60,191 nucleotides of DNA from Phycisphaerae bacterium (GCA_025924315.1 JAICIO010000028.1:1-60191); one strand, 5' to 3'. Shown: positions 15,306 through 23,929, counted from the stretch's first letter. Notes: a model not told the origin generated them from the sequence alone. Program-made: numbers and translations.

Positions 15306-15959
15306 TCATTGGAGGATAAACGCCTTCACCACATTCGGCCCGTGCACGCCGGTGACGACGTTCATTTCGATGTCGGCGGTTTTGCTCGGGCCGCTGATCA
15401 TGCAGACGCCGTTGGCGCAGCCTTCCTTCGCGAGTTTGCCCATCAGGTCCAGCATGTCGGGCAGGAAAATCTTCGGGTCAAGAATCGCGACGTGATACAT
15501 CGGCACGAGTGAAATGCACCGCGGATGGCCGGGGGTGAAGCGGATGACGATGCTGCCCGTCTCGGCGACGGCGTAGGTCGCATCGGTCACTCCACAGTCG
15601 AAGTCATAGGATTCATCAAGTGTTGTCTGATCCCACCGCCGGGCGTCGAAGCCGGCCTTCTTCAGCTCAGAAACGAGGTCGAGCGAGTCGAGCAGTCGCG
15701 AAACCGGCAGGACGACGCGCTGGATCTTCTTCTCGCGCAGGAAGGCAATGAGTTGTCCCGCCACATCATGCGCCGAGGCGAATGAAACGAGCATCTTCAG
15801 CTCGGCGGCGTTCTTCGCGAAGAGCTGTGGGAGGCCGGTTTCGGTGTTGACGAGGCGCGCAATTGATTCCGGAATGGCCGGGGGTGGCGGAACCGTGCCC
15901 AACCGCGTGGTGCGTCCGAGCGCGCGGCGGACGGATTCCATTACCCTTGAATCTTGCAT
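15306..15959 (-). CDS. lutC: LutC-type lactate utilisation protein (LUD domain)
   Basis: 217 residues. Third subunit of the LutABC L-lactate oxidation complex, which feeds lactate electrons to the respiratory chain and yields pyruvate. The LUD fold is seen in VSFASAHDVAGQLIAFLREKK, FDCGVTDATYAVAETGSIVIR (about 122-142), HVAILDPKIFLPDML and the final MISGPSKTADIEMNVVTGVHGP. GGAGAG lies 8 bases before the ATG. It is transcribed after lutB; lutA is not adjacent but 2.2 kb beyond the lutB start. Confidence 0.9.
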   Translation of the reverse strand: MQDSRVMESVRRALGRTTRLGTVPPPPAIPESIARLVNTETGLPQLFAKNAAELKMLVSFASAHDVAGQLIAFLREKKIQRVVLPVSRLLDSLDLVSELKKAGFDARRWDQTTLDESYDFDCGVTDATYAVAETGSIVIRFTPGHPRCISLVPMYHVAILDPKIFLPDMLDLMGKLAKEGCANGVCMISGPSKTADIEMNVVTGVHGPNVVKAFILQ

Positions 15960-15975
15960 TGAGCTTCTCTCCGAT

Positions 15976-16135
15976 CCCCTCTCCCTGAAAGGGAGAGGGT
16001 TAGGGTGAGGGTCGAGCGCGGGGAGTTGAAATCGCGTTTTGCGTCACGACCCGCACCGGCAAATTCCGAGAACCACGGGGCATCACTCTCACGTTTTACC
16101 CTCACCCCTACCCTCTCCCTTTCAGGGAGAGGGGG
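15976..16135. repeat. Twin-hairpin element, CCCTCTCCCT family
   Basis: CCCCTCTCCCTGAAAGGGAG hairpin, GGTTAGGGTGAGGGT, an ~80-base spacer, ACCCTCACCCCTACC and a second hairpin. It separates lutB from lutC and so would lie in the shared transcript. Confidence 0.85.
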
Positions 16136-16143
16136 TAAGACAA

Positions 16144-17625
16144 TCACTTCGTCAATCGTGAACGCTCACGCCACCTCGCATGGAACGAGTGCTTTGCCGG
16201 CTCCGGCATATCTCTCACCTGGGTCCAGCCGCTCGCGATCTTCGGCAGATCGCGGATCCAGCCGTTGTTCCTTTTAGCACGTCGCCGCAAGTCGATCGCC
16301 TGCACTTTCCCGATCAACTGATACAGCACGGGGAACTGAATGCTCCACGCCCAGAAGCGATACACCGCGCGCTCGATCGGGCCGTTGATGTGCTGGTTCA
16401 CGATGTCGCGGCGGAGGTTGATCAGGTGCTTGGGGATGTTGATCTTGACCGGGCACGCTTCATAGCACGCGCCGCAGAGGCTGCTCGCCTGCGGAAGATC
16501 CTTGAACTTTTCGAGCCCTTGAAACAACGGCGTGATGAGCGCGCCGATCGGGCCGGGGTACACGCTGCCGTACGCGTGTCCGCCGATCTTCCGGTAGATC
16601 GGGCACGCGTTCAGGCACGCGCCGCAACGGATGCAGCGAAGCGTTTCGCGGTATTCCGGATCCTTGAGAATCTCCGTGCGGCCGTTGTCGATCAGCACGA
16701 GATGAAATTCTTCCGGGCCGTCTTTTTCACCCGGCGCGCGCGGGCCACCGAAAATGTTCGTGTAAATCGTGATGGGTTGGCCGGTCGCGCTACGCGCGAG
16801 GAGCTTGAGCATCACCGCGAGGTCGGTCATCCGCGGAATGACTTTCTCGATGCCGACGAGGCTCACGAGAATCCGCGGGGTCGTCACACTCTGCCGCTGG
16901 TTGCCTTCGTTTTCGACGCACGCGACGACGCCGGTCTCGGCCACTAGGAAATTTCCGCCGGTCATGCCGAAATCGCTCTTGCGGAACTTGTCGCGGAGAT
17001 ACTTCCGCGCCTGCATCGTCAGCGCATACGGATCATCGTTGTACGGCGTGTTGAAATATTCGCTAAACAACTTCGCGATCGACGCGCGATCCTTATGCAC
17101 GATCGGCGCGACGAGGTGCGAAGGCTTATCGTGGCTGATCTGCACGATGAACTCGCCGAGATCGGTCTCGACGACATCCATCCCCGCCACTTCAAGCGCA
17201 TGCGCGAGGTTGATCTCCTCGCTCACCATGGTTTTGCTCTTGATGCACCGCGTGCAGTGGGCGTCGTTCGCGATCTTGAGAATGATCTGCTTCGCCTCGG
17301 CGCCGTCGCGCGCGAAGTGAACCTGCCCGCCGTTTTTAGTGACGTTATCGACGAGGCGATCGAGGTAGTAATCCAGGTGATCGAGCGTGTGCTGCTTGAT
17401 ATCGCCGGCCAGTTTTCGAAGCGCATCGCTGTCGGGAAGATCGAGCAATCGCTGCTGTCGCCCGACGTATTGCCGAAGCACCGCCGTCCCTACCGCGTTC
17501 TTCAACCGCTCATCCCCCGCCGCTTTCACGCTGACGGTATGAAAATCAAACTTCGATGAAGCCGCTTCTTCAAGAAACTGCTCGGTGTTTTCGTCGAGCG
17601 GCTGGTTGACGAGCGTGTCCGACAT
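16144..17625 (-). CDS. lutB: LutB-type iron-sulfur lactate utilisation protein
   Basis: 493 residues. N-terminal LUD domain (about 60-300; VHFARDGAEAKQIIL, GMTGGNFLVAETGVVACVENEGN), then two 4Fe-4S clusters: CIRCGACLNACPIYRKIGGH and, ~50 residues on, SLCGACYEACPVKINIPKHL. It is the electron-transfer subunit of LutABC in the cytoplasm. Length matches the family. It sits upstream of lutC on the same strand with a palindromic element between them. Placed beside the lactate-forming BMC operon, it could oxidise the lactate made by AckA. Confidence 0.94.
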   Translation of the reverse strand: MSDTLVNQPLDENTEQFLEEAASSKFDFHTVSVKAAGDERLKNAVGTAVLRQYVGRQQRLLDLPDSDALRKLAGDIKQHTLDHLDYYLDRLVDNVTKNGGQVHFARDGAEAKQIILKIANDAHCTRCIKSKTMVSEEINLAHALEVAGMDVVETDLGEFIVQISHDKPSHLVAPIVHKDRASIAKLFSEYFNTPYNDDPYALTMQARKYLRDKFRKSDFGMTGGNFLVAETGVVACVENEGNQRQSVTTPRILVSLVGIEKVIPRMTDLAVMLKLLARSATGQPITIYTNIFGGPRAPGEKDGPEEFHLVLIDNGRTEILKDPEYRETLRCIRCGACLNACPIYRKIGGHAYGSVYPGPIGALITPLFQGLEKFKDLPQASSLCGACYEACPVKINIPKHLINLRRDIVNQHINGPIERAVYRFWAWSIQFPVLYQLIGKVQAIDLRRRAKRNNGWIRDLPKIASGWTQVRDMPEPAKHSFHARWRERSRLTK

Positions 17626-17670
17626 GAAAGTAGTTATAGGTGATGTTCGGACGCGAGGAAACTGCCGCGA

Positions 17671-17892
17671 TTACCTCGAGCGCAGCCACTGCCAGATCCA
17701 CATTCCGAGCGTAAGAAGCACTGACAGCACAACGCAGCTGACGATGGGGAAGTAGATTCTAACATTGCGGCCTTGGTAACTCACATCCCCCGGCAAGCCA
17801 TGAAATCCCGCGCGACCGAGTCCCCACACAATCGCGCCGATGATCGCGAGCGCGATGCCGAGCAAGATCAAAATTTTTCCAGTATCGATCAC
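17671..17892 (-). CDS. DUF2905 small membrane protein
   Basis: 73 residues starting at GTG 17892; longer starts run into the palindromic repeat. VIDTGKILILLGIALAIIGAI opens with the first membrane helix, GRAGFHGLPGDVSYQGRNVRIYFPI is the conserved loop of the DUF2905 family, and a second helix ends at LRSR. Function unknown. It lies 45 bp upstream of lutB on the same strand and may share its transcript. Confidence 0.85.
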   Translation of the reverse strand: MIDTGKILILLGIALAIIGAIVWGLGRAGFHGLPGDVSYQGRNVRIYFPIVSCVVLSVLLTLGMWIWQWLRSR

Positions 17893-17909
17893 GAAGAATT
17901 GTAGGCCTC

Positions 17910-18155
17910 GTAGGGTCCGCTTCAGCGGACCAGTTACTTCTTCCGTCCAAAAAGACGAGTAACCGGTCCGCGAAACAACATTGCGCATGAAGGTATACGT
18001 CTTCGAAGAGAGAAGTGAGTGTCATTCTGAGCGAAGCGAAGAATCTCGATACCGAACACGTGTTGGATTTTGAGATCCTTCGCTTCGCTCAGGATGACAA
18101 GCAGTTGCGCACAGTGATTGCCTGTTCGTGCGGATCGTCGTGAAGCGGACCCTAC
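17910..18155. repeat. GGTCCGC-family element interrupted by a second palindromic element
   Basis: The left part (17910-17971) is a GGTCCGC element: GTAGGGTCCGCTTCAGCGGA, spacer, GTAACCGGTCCGC. The missing final arm, TGAAGCGGACCCTAC, is found at 18141-18155. About 170 bases lie between, including a full ATCCTGAGCGAAGCG-family element (18021-18098). It overlaps the last codon of phyH by 4 bp. Confidence 0.8.
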
Positions 18156-19129
18156 ATTGCCACCGGCTTCCAATGCCGAATCGGATAATGCTTTTTCTTC
18201 ACCGCGTCATAGTGGTTGCGGCGGTTCACGAAGGTTTCGTAATCGCACACGCGCTCGGGATGCTTGCGGCTCTGTATGACGAAATCGGCCTCCGGCGGAT
18301 AGCAGGCCATCAGCAGTTCGGCCGACGCTTCTTCTTCGATCGCGGGCCAGAGGCCCACGTTGTTCGGGGCTTCGGCGCTCTGATAGCGCAGATCGACGCT
18401 CCAGCGGACGATGTCAGTGTTGTTCGGCGTGGAACAATGCGGCGTGAGGTTCGTCATCAGCACGACGCCACCGCGCGGGCATTCGGCGATGATCGGCTCG
18501 GGCGCATCCGCGGGCAGATCTTCCTCGCGAATGATAAGAAATCCCGCATTGCCACCGGTGCGATGTTCAAACACGCCGCGGCGGTGGACGCGCGGGAGAA
18601 TCTTCAGGCAGCCGTTGCGCGCATTCGCATCCACGAGCGGAACCCAGCACGTGATGATCAGGTGCTGATCGCAGTGCGCTTCGAAGTAACCGGAATCCTG
18701 ATGCCATGGCACGACGCCGAGCGTTTTGCCCGGAACTTTCGGCCGAATGCGATAGACCGAGGACGCGACAATCTCCGGCCCCACAAGCGACTCAATCGCC
18801 GCCAGCAATTTGGGATGCCGCAGCAGTTCAAACATCTGCTGCCCCGTATATCCCCCACCCGCGACGCCCTCGAGCGCGCGAATAATTGCGCGGCCATTGT
18901 CCGCCGAATCCGCCTGAATCCGCGCGAGCTGGTGATCAAAATCGGCGTCGGCGTGGCGATTCGTCAGCTTGCCATCGCGCGCAAGCTCTTCAACCACTCC
19001 GCCGATGAACGCGTGCATCTCGGCGCGCAGCAGTTCGGGTTCGTCAGGCTTCCAAAGATCGGGAACGATGAGGTAGCCGTCGTTGAAAAAGAAATCGACT
19101 TCCCGTTTGGAAAGTGTGCCGTTACTCAT
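18152..19129 (-). CDS. Phytanoyl-CoA dioxygenase (PhyH) family protein
   Basis: 325 residues. Fe(II)/2-oxoglutarate dioxygenase fold: H143 and D145 in VPWHQDSGYF, H231 in NLTPHCSTPN, and R248 in RWSVDLRYQ as the likely 2-oxoglutarate anchor; FNDGYLIVPDL at the start is the family opening. The substrate is unknown; planctomycetes encode many PhyH paralogues. The ATG follows directly on the TAA stop of hepT (TAAATG), so it is very probably co-translated with the toxin-antitoxin pair. The 3' end touches a nested palindromic repeat. Confidence 0.88.
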   Translation of the reverse strand: MSNGTLSKREVDFFFNDGYLIVPDLWKPDEPELLRAEMHAFIGGVVEELARDGKLTNRHADADFDHQLARIQADSADNGRAIIRALEGVAGGGYTGQQMFELLRHPKLLAAIESLVGPEIVASSVYRIRPKVPGKTLGVVPWHQDSGYFEAHCDQHLIITCWVPLVDANARNGCLKILPRVHRRGVFEHRTGGNAGFLIIREEDLPADAPEPIIAECPRGGVVLMTNLTPHCSTPNNTDIVRWSVDLRYQSAEAPNNVGLWPAIEEEASAELLMACYPPEADFVIQSRKHPERVCDYETFVNRRNHYDAVKKKHYPIRHWKPVAM

Positions 19130-19468
19130 TTACGCCTTCATTAATTCGTCGAGTTCCTGTTTCAGGACCGGAAGTTTGGTTGTGATGATTCCCCAGCTCG
19201 TTTGATCATCGATCGAGTCGTAACCATGGATGAGCGCGTTCCGGAATCCAGCGATCTTGCGATAATCCGTAATCCGCGCTGCGACTGTCGGATCGCGCTT
19301 GATGAGACGTGTCATTGCTTCGCCAATAATTTCAAACTGCCGCTCGATACCAGATCGCAGCAACTCATCCTTCAGGTAATCGTTATAGGTTTTCGTTCCA
19401 ACGAATCGTCCGATCCGCGCGGCGGCCTGCTGCATGTCGTAGAGAAGCTTCGCTGTTTCAGGCGGCAT
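19130..19468 (-). CDS. hepT: HepT-like toxin (type VII TA, HEPN RNase)
   Basis: 112 residues. HEPN four-helix protein with the catalytic RX4HXY motif at R76-H81-Y83 (RNALIHGYD). Family: HepT cleaves RNA and is neutralised by AMPylation of its active-site tyrosine by MntA. The N-terminal antitoxin gene overlaps it by 11 bp (19458-19468). KDELLRSGIERQFEIIGEAM is the usual second helix. All key residues are present, so it is probably active. Confidence 0.88.
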   Translation of the reverse strand: MPPETAKLLYDMQQAAARIGRFVGTKTYNDYLKDELLRSGIERQFEIIGEAMTRLIKRDPTVAARITDYRKIAGFRNALIHGYDSIDDQTSWGIITTKLPVLKQELDELMKA

Positions 19469-19766
19469 AGAGATTCACGCGCGTTTGATCGACAACCTGT
19501 TTAAAGAACGGGTTGCGAATCGCAGGATAAGAGACGAGATCAATCTTTCGATTAAAAAGATCTCCTAACTCCAGCATTAATCCAAGAAAGCGATCAGCGG
19601 CGTTTTGGATGGTAAAGTTGTTGAACTCGACAACGAAATCGAGGTCGCTGGACCCCGGATCGAAATCGCTGCGCACCGCAGAACCGATCAGATCGAGCCG
19701 CTTCACATCGTACCTCCGGCAGAGATCGACCAAGGCATCAAGATGCTCCTCGATCAGCGGATTCAT
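19458..19766 (-). CDS. mntA: MntA-like nucleotidyltransferase antitoxin
   Basis: 102 residues. Minimal nucleotidyltransferase: G28-S29 and D41-x-D43 (IGSAVRSDFDPGSSDLDFVV) make the GSX11DXD site, close to the GSX10DXD of MntA antitoxins, which AMPylate HepT. The third acidic residue is probably D76 in KIDLVSY. It overlaps hepT by 11 bp, the usual arrangement. A GTAGGCCCTAC palindrome lies just upstream, between it and lutA. Confidence 0.87.
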   Translation of the reverse strand: MNPLIEEHLDALVDLCRRYDVKRLDLIGSAVRSDFDPGSSDLDFVVEFNNFTIQNAADRFLGLMLELGDLFNRKIDLVSYPAIRNPFFKQVVDQTRVNLYAA

Positions 19767-19792
19767 GCTGAAAGTATACCAAGTGGTGCGGA

Positions 19793-19803
19793 GTAGGCCC
19801 TAC
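19793..19803. repeat. Minimal GTAGG/CCTAC palindrome at the lutA stop
   Basis: GTAGGCCCTAC keeps only the two feet of the twin-hairpin elements. On the minus strand its TAG is the stop codon of lutA. Confidence 0.45.
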
Positions 19804-20546
19804 CACCGTGTCACATCAATCCCCATCGCCTCCGCCATCAGCTCGGCAATGTGTTGCGTGCGGCTTTGGACGTTTGCTCTGTGGCACATTCCGCTGATGT
19901 TCATGGCGCAGCCGGCGTCGTTGACGATCGTGACTTCGGCGCCTGTTTTGGCGATGCAATCAACTTTGTCTTCGACGATCGCGCCGCTGATGGCGGGGTA
20001 TTTCACGGCGAAGGTCCCACCGAAGCCGCAGCACTGGTCTGTCTTTTCCATTCCGCGGAAATCGACGTTGCCGATCTGCTTCAGCAGCTTCACGCCTTCA
20101 TCTTTCACACCGATTCCGCGGAGGTGACAGGTGTAGTGATAGGTGACGGTTTTCGGCTGGGGAAGTTTGATCGCGGAGAGATCGACTTTCAGCACCTTGT
20201 CGAGAAACTCGACGAACTCGTACGTGCGACCAACGACTTTTCGCATGCCATGCTCATAAGCGTGATCGTGCTCGAGCAGTTCGGGGAAGTGGTCGCGAAC
20301 CATCGCGCAGCAGCTTCCGCTGGGCGTGACGATGTAATCGTAATTCTCAAAATCCGCGACCCATTTGCGGGCAAGCTCGGCAGCTTCGGGGTGAAAGCCG
20401 TTGTTGAAGAAAGGTTGTCCGCAGCAAGTTTGCGCTTCGGGGAAGCAGACACGACAGCCGTAATGTTCGAGGATCTTGGTAACCGCGATTCCGACCTGCG
20501 GATAAAACTGGTCGGTCAGACAGGTGATGAAGAGCGCGACGTTCAT
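19800..20546 (-). CDS. lutA: LutA-type cysteine-rich lactate utilisation protein
   Basis: 248 residues from the ATG at 20546. Two CCG-type domains binding an unusual 4Fe-4S or haem-disulfide-like centre: AQTCCGQPFFNNG with SGSCCAMVRDHF, then YHYTCHLRG with DQCCGFGGTFAVK and NDAGCAMNISG. It is the catalytic-side subunit of the LutABC lactate oxidase. It is split from lutB and lutC by phyH, hepT, mntA and DUF2905, which look inserted into an ancestral lutABC operon. It is divergent from the rhamnosidase gene across 53 bp. Confidence 0.93.
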   Translation of the reverse strand: MNVALFITCLTDQFYPQVGIAVTKILEHYGCRVCFPEAQTCCGQPFFNNGFHPEAAELARKWVADFENYDYIVTPSGSCCAMVRDHFPELLEHDHAYEHGMRKVVGRTYEFVEFLDKVLKVDLSAIKLPQPKTVTYHYTCHLRGIGVKDEGVKLLKQIGNVDFRGMEKTDQCCGFGGTFAVKYPAISGAIVEDKVDCIAKTGAEVTIVNDAGCAMNISGMCHRANVQSRTQHIAELMAEAMGIDVTRW

Positions 20547-20599
20547 TTCTGTCACGATTAGATTATGCTGCCCGGAATCGCAAAACAAGGAAGCTGCTG

Positions 20600-22993
20600 A
20601 TGTCGGAAACGGAGCGCTGGACGGCGCAATGGTGTTGGACGCGGAAGCATCTCTCGCGGCCGTGGAATACGTACGTGTACTTCCGCAAGGCGTTTCGGCT
20701 GAACGATGAACCGACGCGCGCGATCGTGCGCGTGTCGGCGGACGCGCGTTACACACTTTACGTGAACGGCGTGCGCGTGCATCAGGGGCCGGCGCGATCG
20801 TTTCCCGACAGGCAAAGCTACGACACGCTCGATCTCCGCGATTTGCTTCACGCGGGCGACAACACCATTTGCGCAATCGCGCATCAGTTCGGCGTGCCGA
20901 CGTTCTTCCACATCTTTCGCGATATCCAGGGGTTTATTCTGGATGGTGTGATCGAGGCTGGCGGAGAGACGGTGCCGGTACACACGCCGGAGGGTTGGCT
21001 CGCGCGCGTCGCGAAGGGCTGGCGGAAAGATGTCGTGCGATTGTCGGTGCAGCAGGGATTTCAGGAACACTTTGATGCCGATGCCGATCCCGCGGATTGG
21101 ATGTCGCCGGAGTTTGAGGCGAAGGAAGAGGATGGTTGGGTCGCGCCGAAGTGGAAGGTGCCGGTCGGCGTGCATCCATGGGTGACGATGGAGCCGCGCG
21201 GCGTGCCGCTGCTGTCGGATCATATCGAAAATTTCACAGAAGTGGTCGGCCAATACCGCGGAGAAAACGCGCGGGGATACAAGGTCACCGAGGATGTGTA
21301 TCACCTGCCGTTGCAGGAAGAGCGAAAGAAATCGGGTGATCTGGTCGACGCGCCCGAAGCGATGCTGCGCGACAACGACGACGTAACGACGATCAACCCG
21401 CCGACGGATGGCGAGTTCGTGCAACTCGTGCTCGACTTGGGTCAATATCGCACGGGTCACATCATGATCGACGTCGCCGAAGCTGCCGGGGATGAGATCA
21501 TCGATGTAATCTATGCGGAGATCCTCGACAAGAATCGTCTGCCGCAGATTGTTGGCCCCGGGACGAACAGCGAAGAAGCAACGGCCGACCGATATCGCTG
21601 CCGGCCGGGCGAGCAGAAGTGGGAATCGTTTCAGTTCAAGGGGATGAAGTGCGTTTCGCTGATCTTCCGAAACGTGGAAAAACCGCTGAAAATCCGCCGG
21701 ATTTGCGTGCGACAGGTGCACGCAGGCTTTGAATCGATCGGCCGATTCGAATGCAGCGACGAGCGACTGAACGAAATATGGAAAGTCGCGCGCTGGACGC
21801 AGCTCAACTGCGCGTTCGACGCGTTTGTCGATTGCCCCTGGCGCGAGCAGGCGATGTGGTGGGGAGACGCCCGCGTGCAGTCGCGCGTGACCGCGTTCGC
21901 CTTCGGCGATACGTCGCTGCTTGAGCGGGGAATTCGATTGATGGCGCGCTCGCAGAAGCCGGATGGTTCGCTGCACGCGCATCCCCCCGCCGACATTCCC
22001 GGCCATCGCCTGCCCGATTTCATGATGACCTGGGTCGGTAGTATCTGGGATTACTATTTTTACACTGGAAACCTCGACCTGCTGCGACAGTGCCTGCCGG
22101 TGATGCATCGCCTCTTCGAATTCTTCCGCCAGCACGAAGTCGAAGCGGGTCTCATCGGCAACTTCGAGGGCTGGTGGGTCTTCCTCGACTGGCAGGAAAT
22201 TCACAAGACGAATCTCTCCGGCGTGCTGAACCTGATGTATCTGCAGTCCCTGCGCTGGGCCGCCGCGATTTGCCAGGTGGTCGGCGACAACACTTCGGCC
22301 AGTGGTTACGCGCGCCGCGCCGATGCACTCGCGGGCGCGATCAATAAATACTTCTGGGACGAAAAATCCAAATGCTGGAACGACGGTTATGACCTGACAA
22401 AGAAAGAGCAGATCAACGAGATGTCGCAGCACATGAACGCGCTGGCGGTGCTGCTGAACCTGCACCCGGAGTCGCGTCACAAAATCGCGCGGGACATTCT
22501 CTGGAAGAGCGCGACCGCCAAGAAGCCGAAGGTTCTCACGGCTTCGCCCTTCTTCTACGCCTATGTCCTGCAAGCGATGTCCGACGCCGGCCTGCGCCAG
22601 GAGGCGGTCGAAATCATCCGCGAAAAATGGGGCGCGATGATCGACGAGGGCGCGACGACGTTCTGGGAAACATGGGGCTCGAGTATTCACCTGAGCCGTT
22701 GTCACGCGTGGAGCGCGGGGCCGTTGTATTTGCTGACCGAAAACGTCCTCGGCGTGACGCCGGTCGAACCCGGCTGGCGGCGCGTCCGCATCGCCCCGAT
22801 GGCCGCGAAGCTCGAATTCGCGAAAGGCGTCGTGCCGTCACCGCTCGGACGGATCATCGTCGAATGGGAAAAAGTCGGCGACGACCAGCTCGCCATGCGC
22901 GTCGAGCTGCCACAGGGAATGGAAGCCGATTTCGTCGGACCACTCGGTGAAACGCGCTCGCTCGATTCGGGGATGCATGAGTTCAATACATAA
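20600..22993 (+). CDS. Alpha-L-rhamnosidase (GH78-type)
   Basis: 797 residues. Removes terminal alpha-L-rhamnose from polysaccharides or glycosides. The N-terminal beta-sandwich carries the family VSADARYTLYVNGVRV motif. The (alpha/alpha)6 barrel holds FVDCPWREQAMWWGDARVQS (about 412-431), with the catalytic-acid glutamate region, then GATTFWETWGSSIHLSRCHA, with the general-base glutamate, and a C-terminal beta domain. No signal peptide is seen, so it may be cytoplasmic, acting on imported oligosaccharides. AAGGA lies 8 bases before the ATG. It lies divergent to lutA and 5.4 kb from the BMC operon, linking rhamnose release to its breakdown. Confidence 0.88.
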   Translation: MSETERWTAQWCWTRKHLSRPWNTYVYFRKAFRLNDEPTRAIVRVSADARYTLYVNGVRVHQGPARSFPDRQSYDTLDLRDLLHAGDNTICAIAHQFGVPTFFHIFRDIQGFILDGVIEAGGETVPVHTPEGWLARVAKGWRKDVVRLSVQQGFQEHFDADADPADWMSPEFEAKEEDGWVAPKWKVPVGVHPWVTMEPRGVPLLSDHIENFTEVVGQYRGENARGYKVTEDVYHLPLQEERKKSGDLVDAPEAMLRDNDDVTTINPPTDGEFVQLVLDLGQYRTGHIMIDVAEAAGDEIIDVIYAEILDKNRLPQIVGPGTNSEEATADRYRCRPGEQKWESFQFKGMKCVSLIFRNVEKPLKIRRICVRQVHAGFESIGRFECSDERLNEIWKVARWTQLNCAFDAFVDCPWREQAMWWGDARVQSRVTAFAFGDTSLLERGIRLMARSQKPDGSLHAHPPADIPGHRLPDFMMTWVGSIWDYYFYTGNLDLLRQCLPVMHRLFEFFRQHEVEAGLIGNFEGWWVFLDWQEIHKTNLSGVLNLMYLQSLRWAAAICQVVGDNTSASGYARRADALAGAINKYFWDEKSKCWNDGYDLTKKEQINEMSQHMNALAVLLNLHPESRHKIARDILWKSATAKKPKVLTASPFFYAYVLQAMSDAGLRQEAVEIIREKWGAMIDEGATTFWETWGSSIHLSRCHAWSAGPLYLLTENVLGVTPVEPGWRRVRIAPMAAKLEFAKGVVPSPLGRIIVEWEKVGDDQLAMRVELPQGMEADFVGPLGETRSLDSGMHEFNT

Positions 22994-23049
22994 CGACTCG
23001 AACGGACTCTCGAAATTCCGGTTAAGAACCGTAGGAAGTGATTTGATCG

Positions 23050-23526
23050 ATGGCCAACGTGAAGATCTACGATGCGAAGCAGCCGACGACAGACGATGCT
23101 TTGGACGCGCTGGAGAACCGGCTCGGTATTAAGCTCGTTTCGCAGCATCGAGCGTGGCTGCTCCAGCACAATGGTGGACGTCCTTCCCCCTCGACATTCC
23201 AACAAAAGAGACGCTCCGGCGCGTACTCGGATGGAGTCGTGGCCTGGTTCCTCGCAGTTCATAATCGACCCGAATCGAATCTCGAGTGGCGATTTTGTGA
23301 CTTTCACAAGCATGCGCAACGGATGCCTTCGGACCTCATGCCGATCGCATCAGATCCGTTTGGCAATTACATTTGCGTCGCGTTCGCCGGACCCAACCAC
23401 GGCAAGATCTACTTCTGGGATCACGAACATGAGTTGCAGGCTCGCGATTCAAAGGGCGAGCCGACTTATCAGAACTGTCATCTGGTCGCTGACGATTTCG
23501 ACACCTTCATTCGCGACCTGCGCTAA
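23050..23526 (+). CDS. SMI1/KNR4 (SUKH) family protein
   Basis: 158 residues, complete SUKH fold: DALDALENRLGIKLVSQHRAW with the LLQHNGGRPSPSTF signature, SDLMPIASDPFGNYICVAF and KIYFWDHEHE, then LVADDFDTFIRDL. SUKH proteins are often immunity proteins to secreted toxins, but many are lone housekeeping-like proteins. No toxin gene is adjacent. It is 56 bp after the rhamnosidase gene, possibly in the same transcript. Confidence 0.85.
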   Translation: MANVKIYDAKQPTTDDALDALENRLGIKLVSQHRAWLLQHNGGRPSPSTFQQKRRSGAYSDGVVAWFLAVHNRPESNLEWRFCDFHKHAQRMPSDLMPIASDPFGNYICVAFAGPNHGKIYFWDHEHELQARDSKGEPTYQNCHLVADDFDTFIRDLR

Positions 23527-23605
23527 AGGGGACGATCGCGACGCTGCAAATCGCGTTGCGAGGCGGGCAAGCGACTTCCGCGCTTGCGCGAATTCGGCCA
23601 AAAAC

Positions 23606-23685
23606 GGTGACAGCCACCATTTCTAAGTCGTTATAGTTACGGCTTTCGTCTCGCAATTACCGGTGGAAAAAAGGTGACAGCCACC
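23606..23685. repeat. Two direct copies of GGTGACAGCCACC
   Basis: The 13-mer occurs at 23606-23618 and 23673-23685, each beside an A- or T-run (AAAAAC before, TTTTTT after). Its complement is also present in the hairpin at 58212-58234. It is a repeat found at unrelated places, resembling a dispersed terminator. Confidence 0.65.
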
Positions 23686-23710
23686 GTTTTTTCTTCGATG
23701 TGAGAACAGT

Positions 23711-23788
23711 GTCATCCTGAGCGAAGCGAAGGATCTCGATTCATGCGCGGTATGCGATTTCGAGATCCTTCGCTTCGCTCAGGATGAC
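23711..23788. repeat. Twin-arm element, ATCCTGAGCGAAGCG family
   Basis: GTCATCCTGAGCGAAGCGAA, GGATCTCG, a ~22-base variable core, then CGAGATCC and TTCGCTTCGCTCAGGATGAC. The arms are perfect complements over 28 bases. Other copies lie at 18021-18098 and 44845-44924, with different cores. Confidence 0.9.
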
Positions 23789-23929
23789 GAGCTGGCGCGA
23801 AGTAGTTGCTTACACTACACTCGATCGGTTTGCCGCACGATCGAAGATATGTCCTCCACCGATCGCACCGGCTAGTCTGAGCCCTCTCCCCGCTGGGGAG
23901 AGGGAGTAGATGCTTTTGCTCCATTTGAT

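Larger units (their letters stand above)
23527..23929. other. 403-bp intergenic region made largely of palindromic repeats
   Basis: It lies between the convergent SUKH and lipoprotein genes. No coding frame is credible. It holds two GGTGACAGCCACC hairpins (23606-23618, 23673-23685), a full ATCCTGAGCGAAGCG element (23711-23788) and a CCCTCTCCCC single hairpin (23882-23907). Confidence 0.7.

Noticed and set aside
20547-20876. Upstream extension of the lutA frame
   Set aside because: It overlaps the rhamnosidase gene on the other strand; the ATG at 20546 gives the usual LutA N-terminus (MNVALFITCLTDQFYP).
22702-23319. 205-codon minus-strand frame across the end of the rhamnosidase
   Set aside because: It lies opposite two well-supported genes on the + strand and has no recognisable domain.
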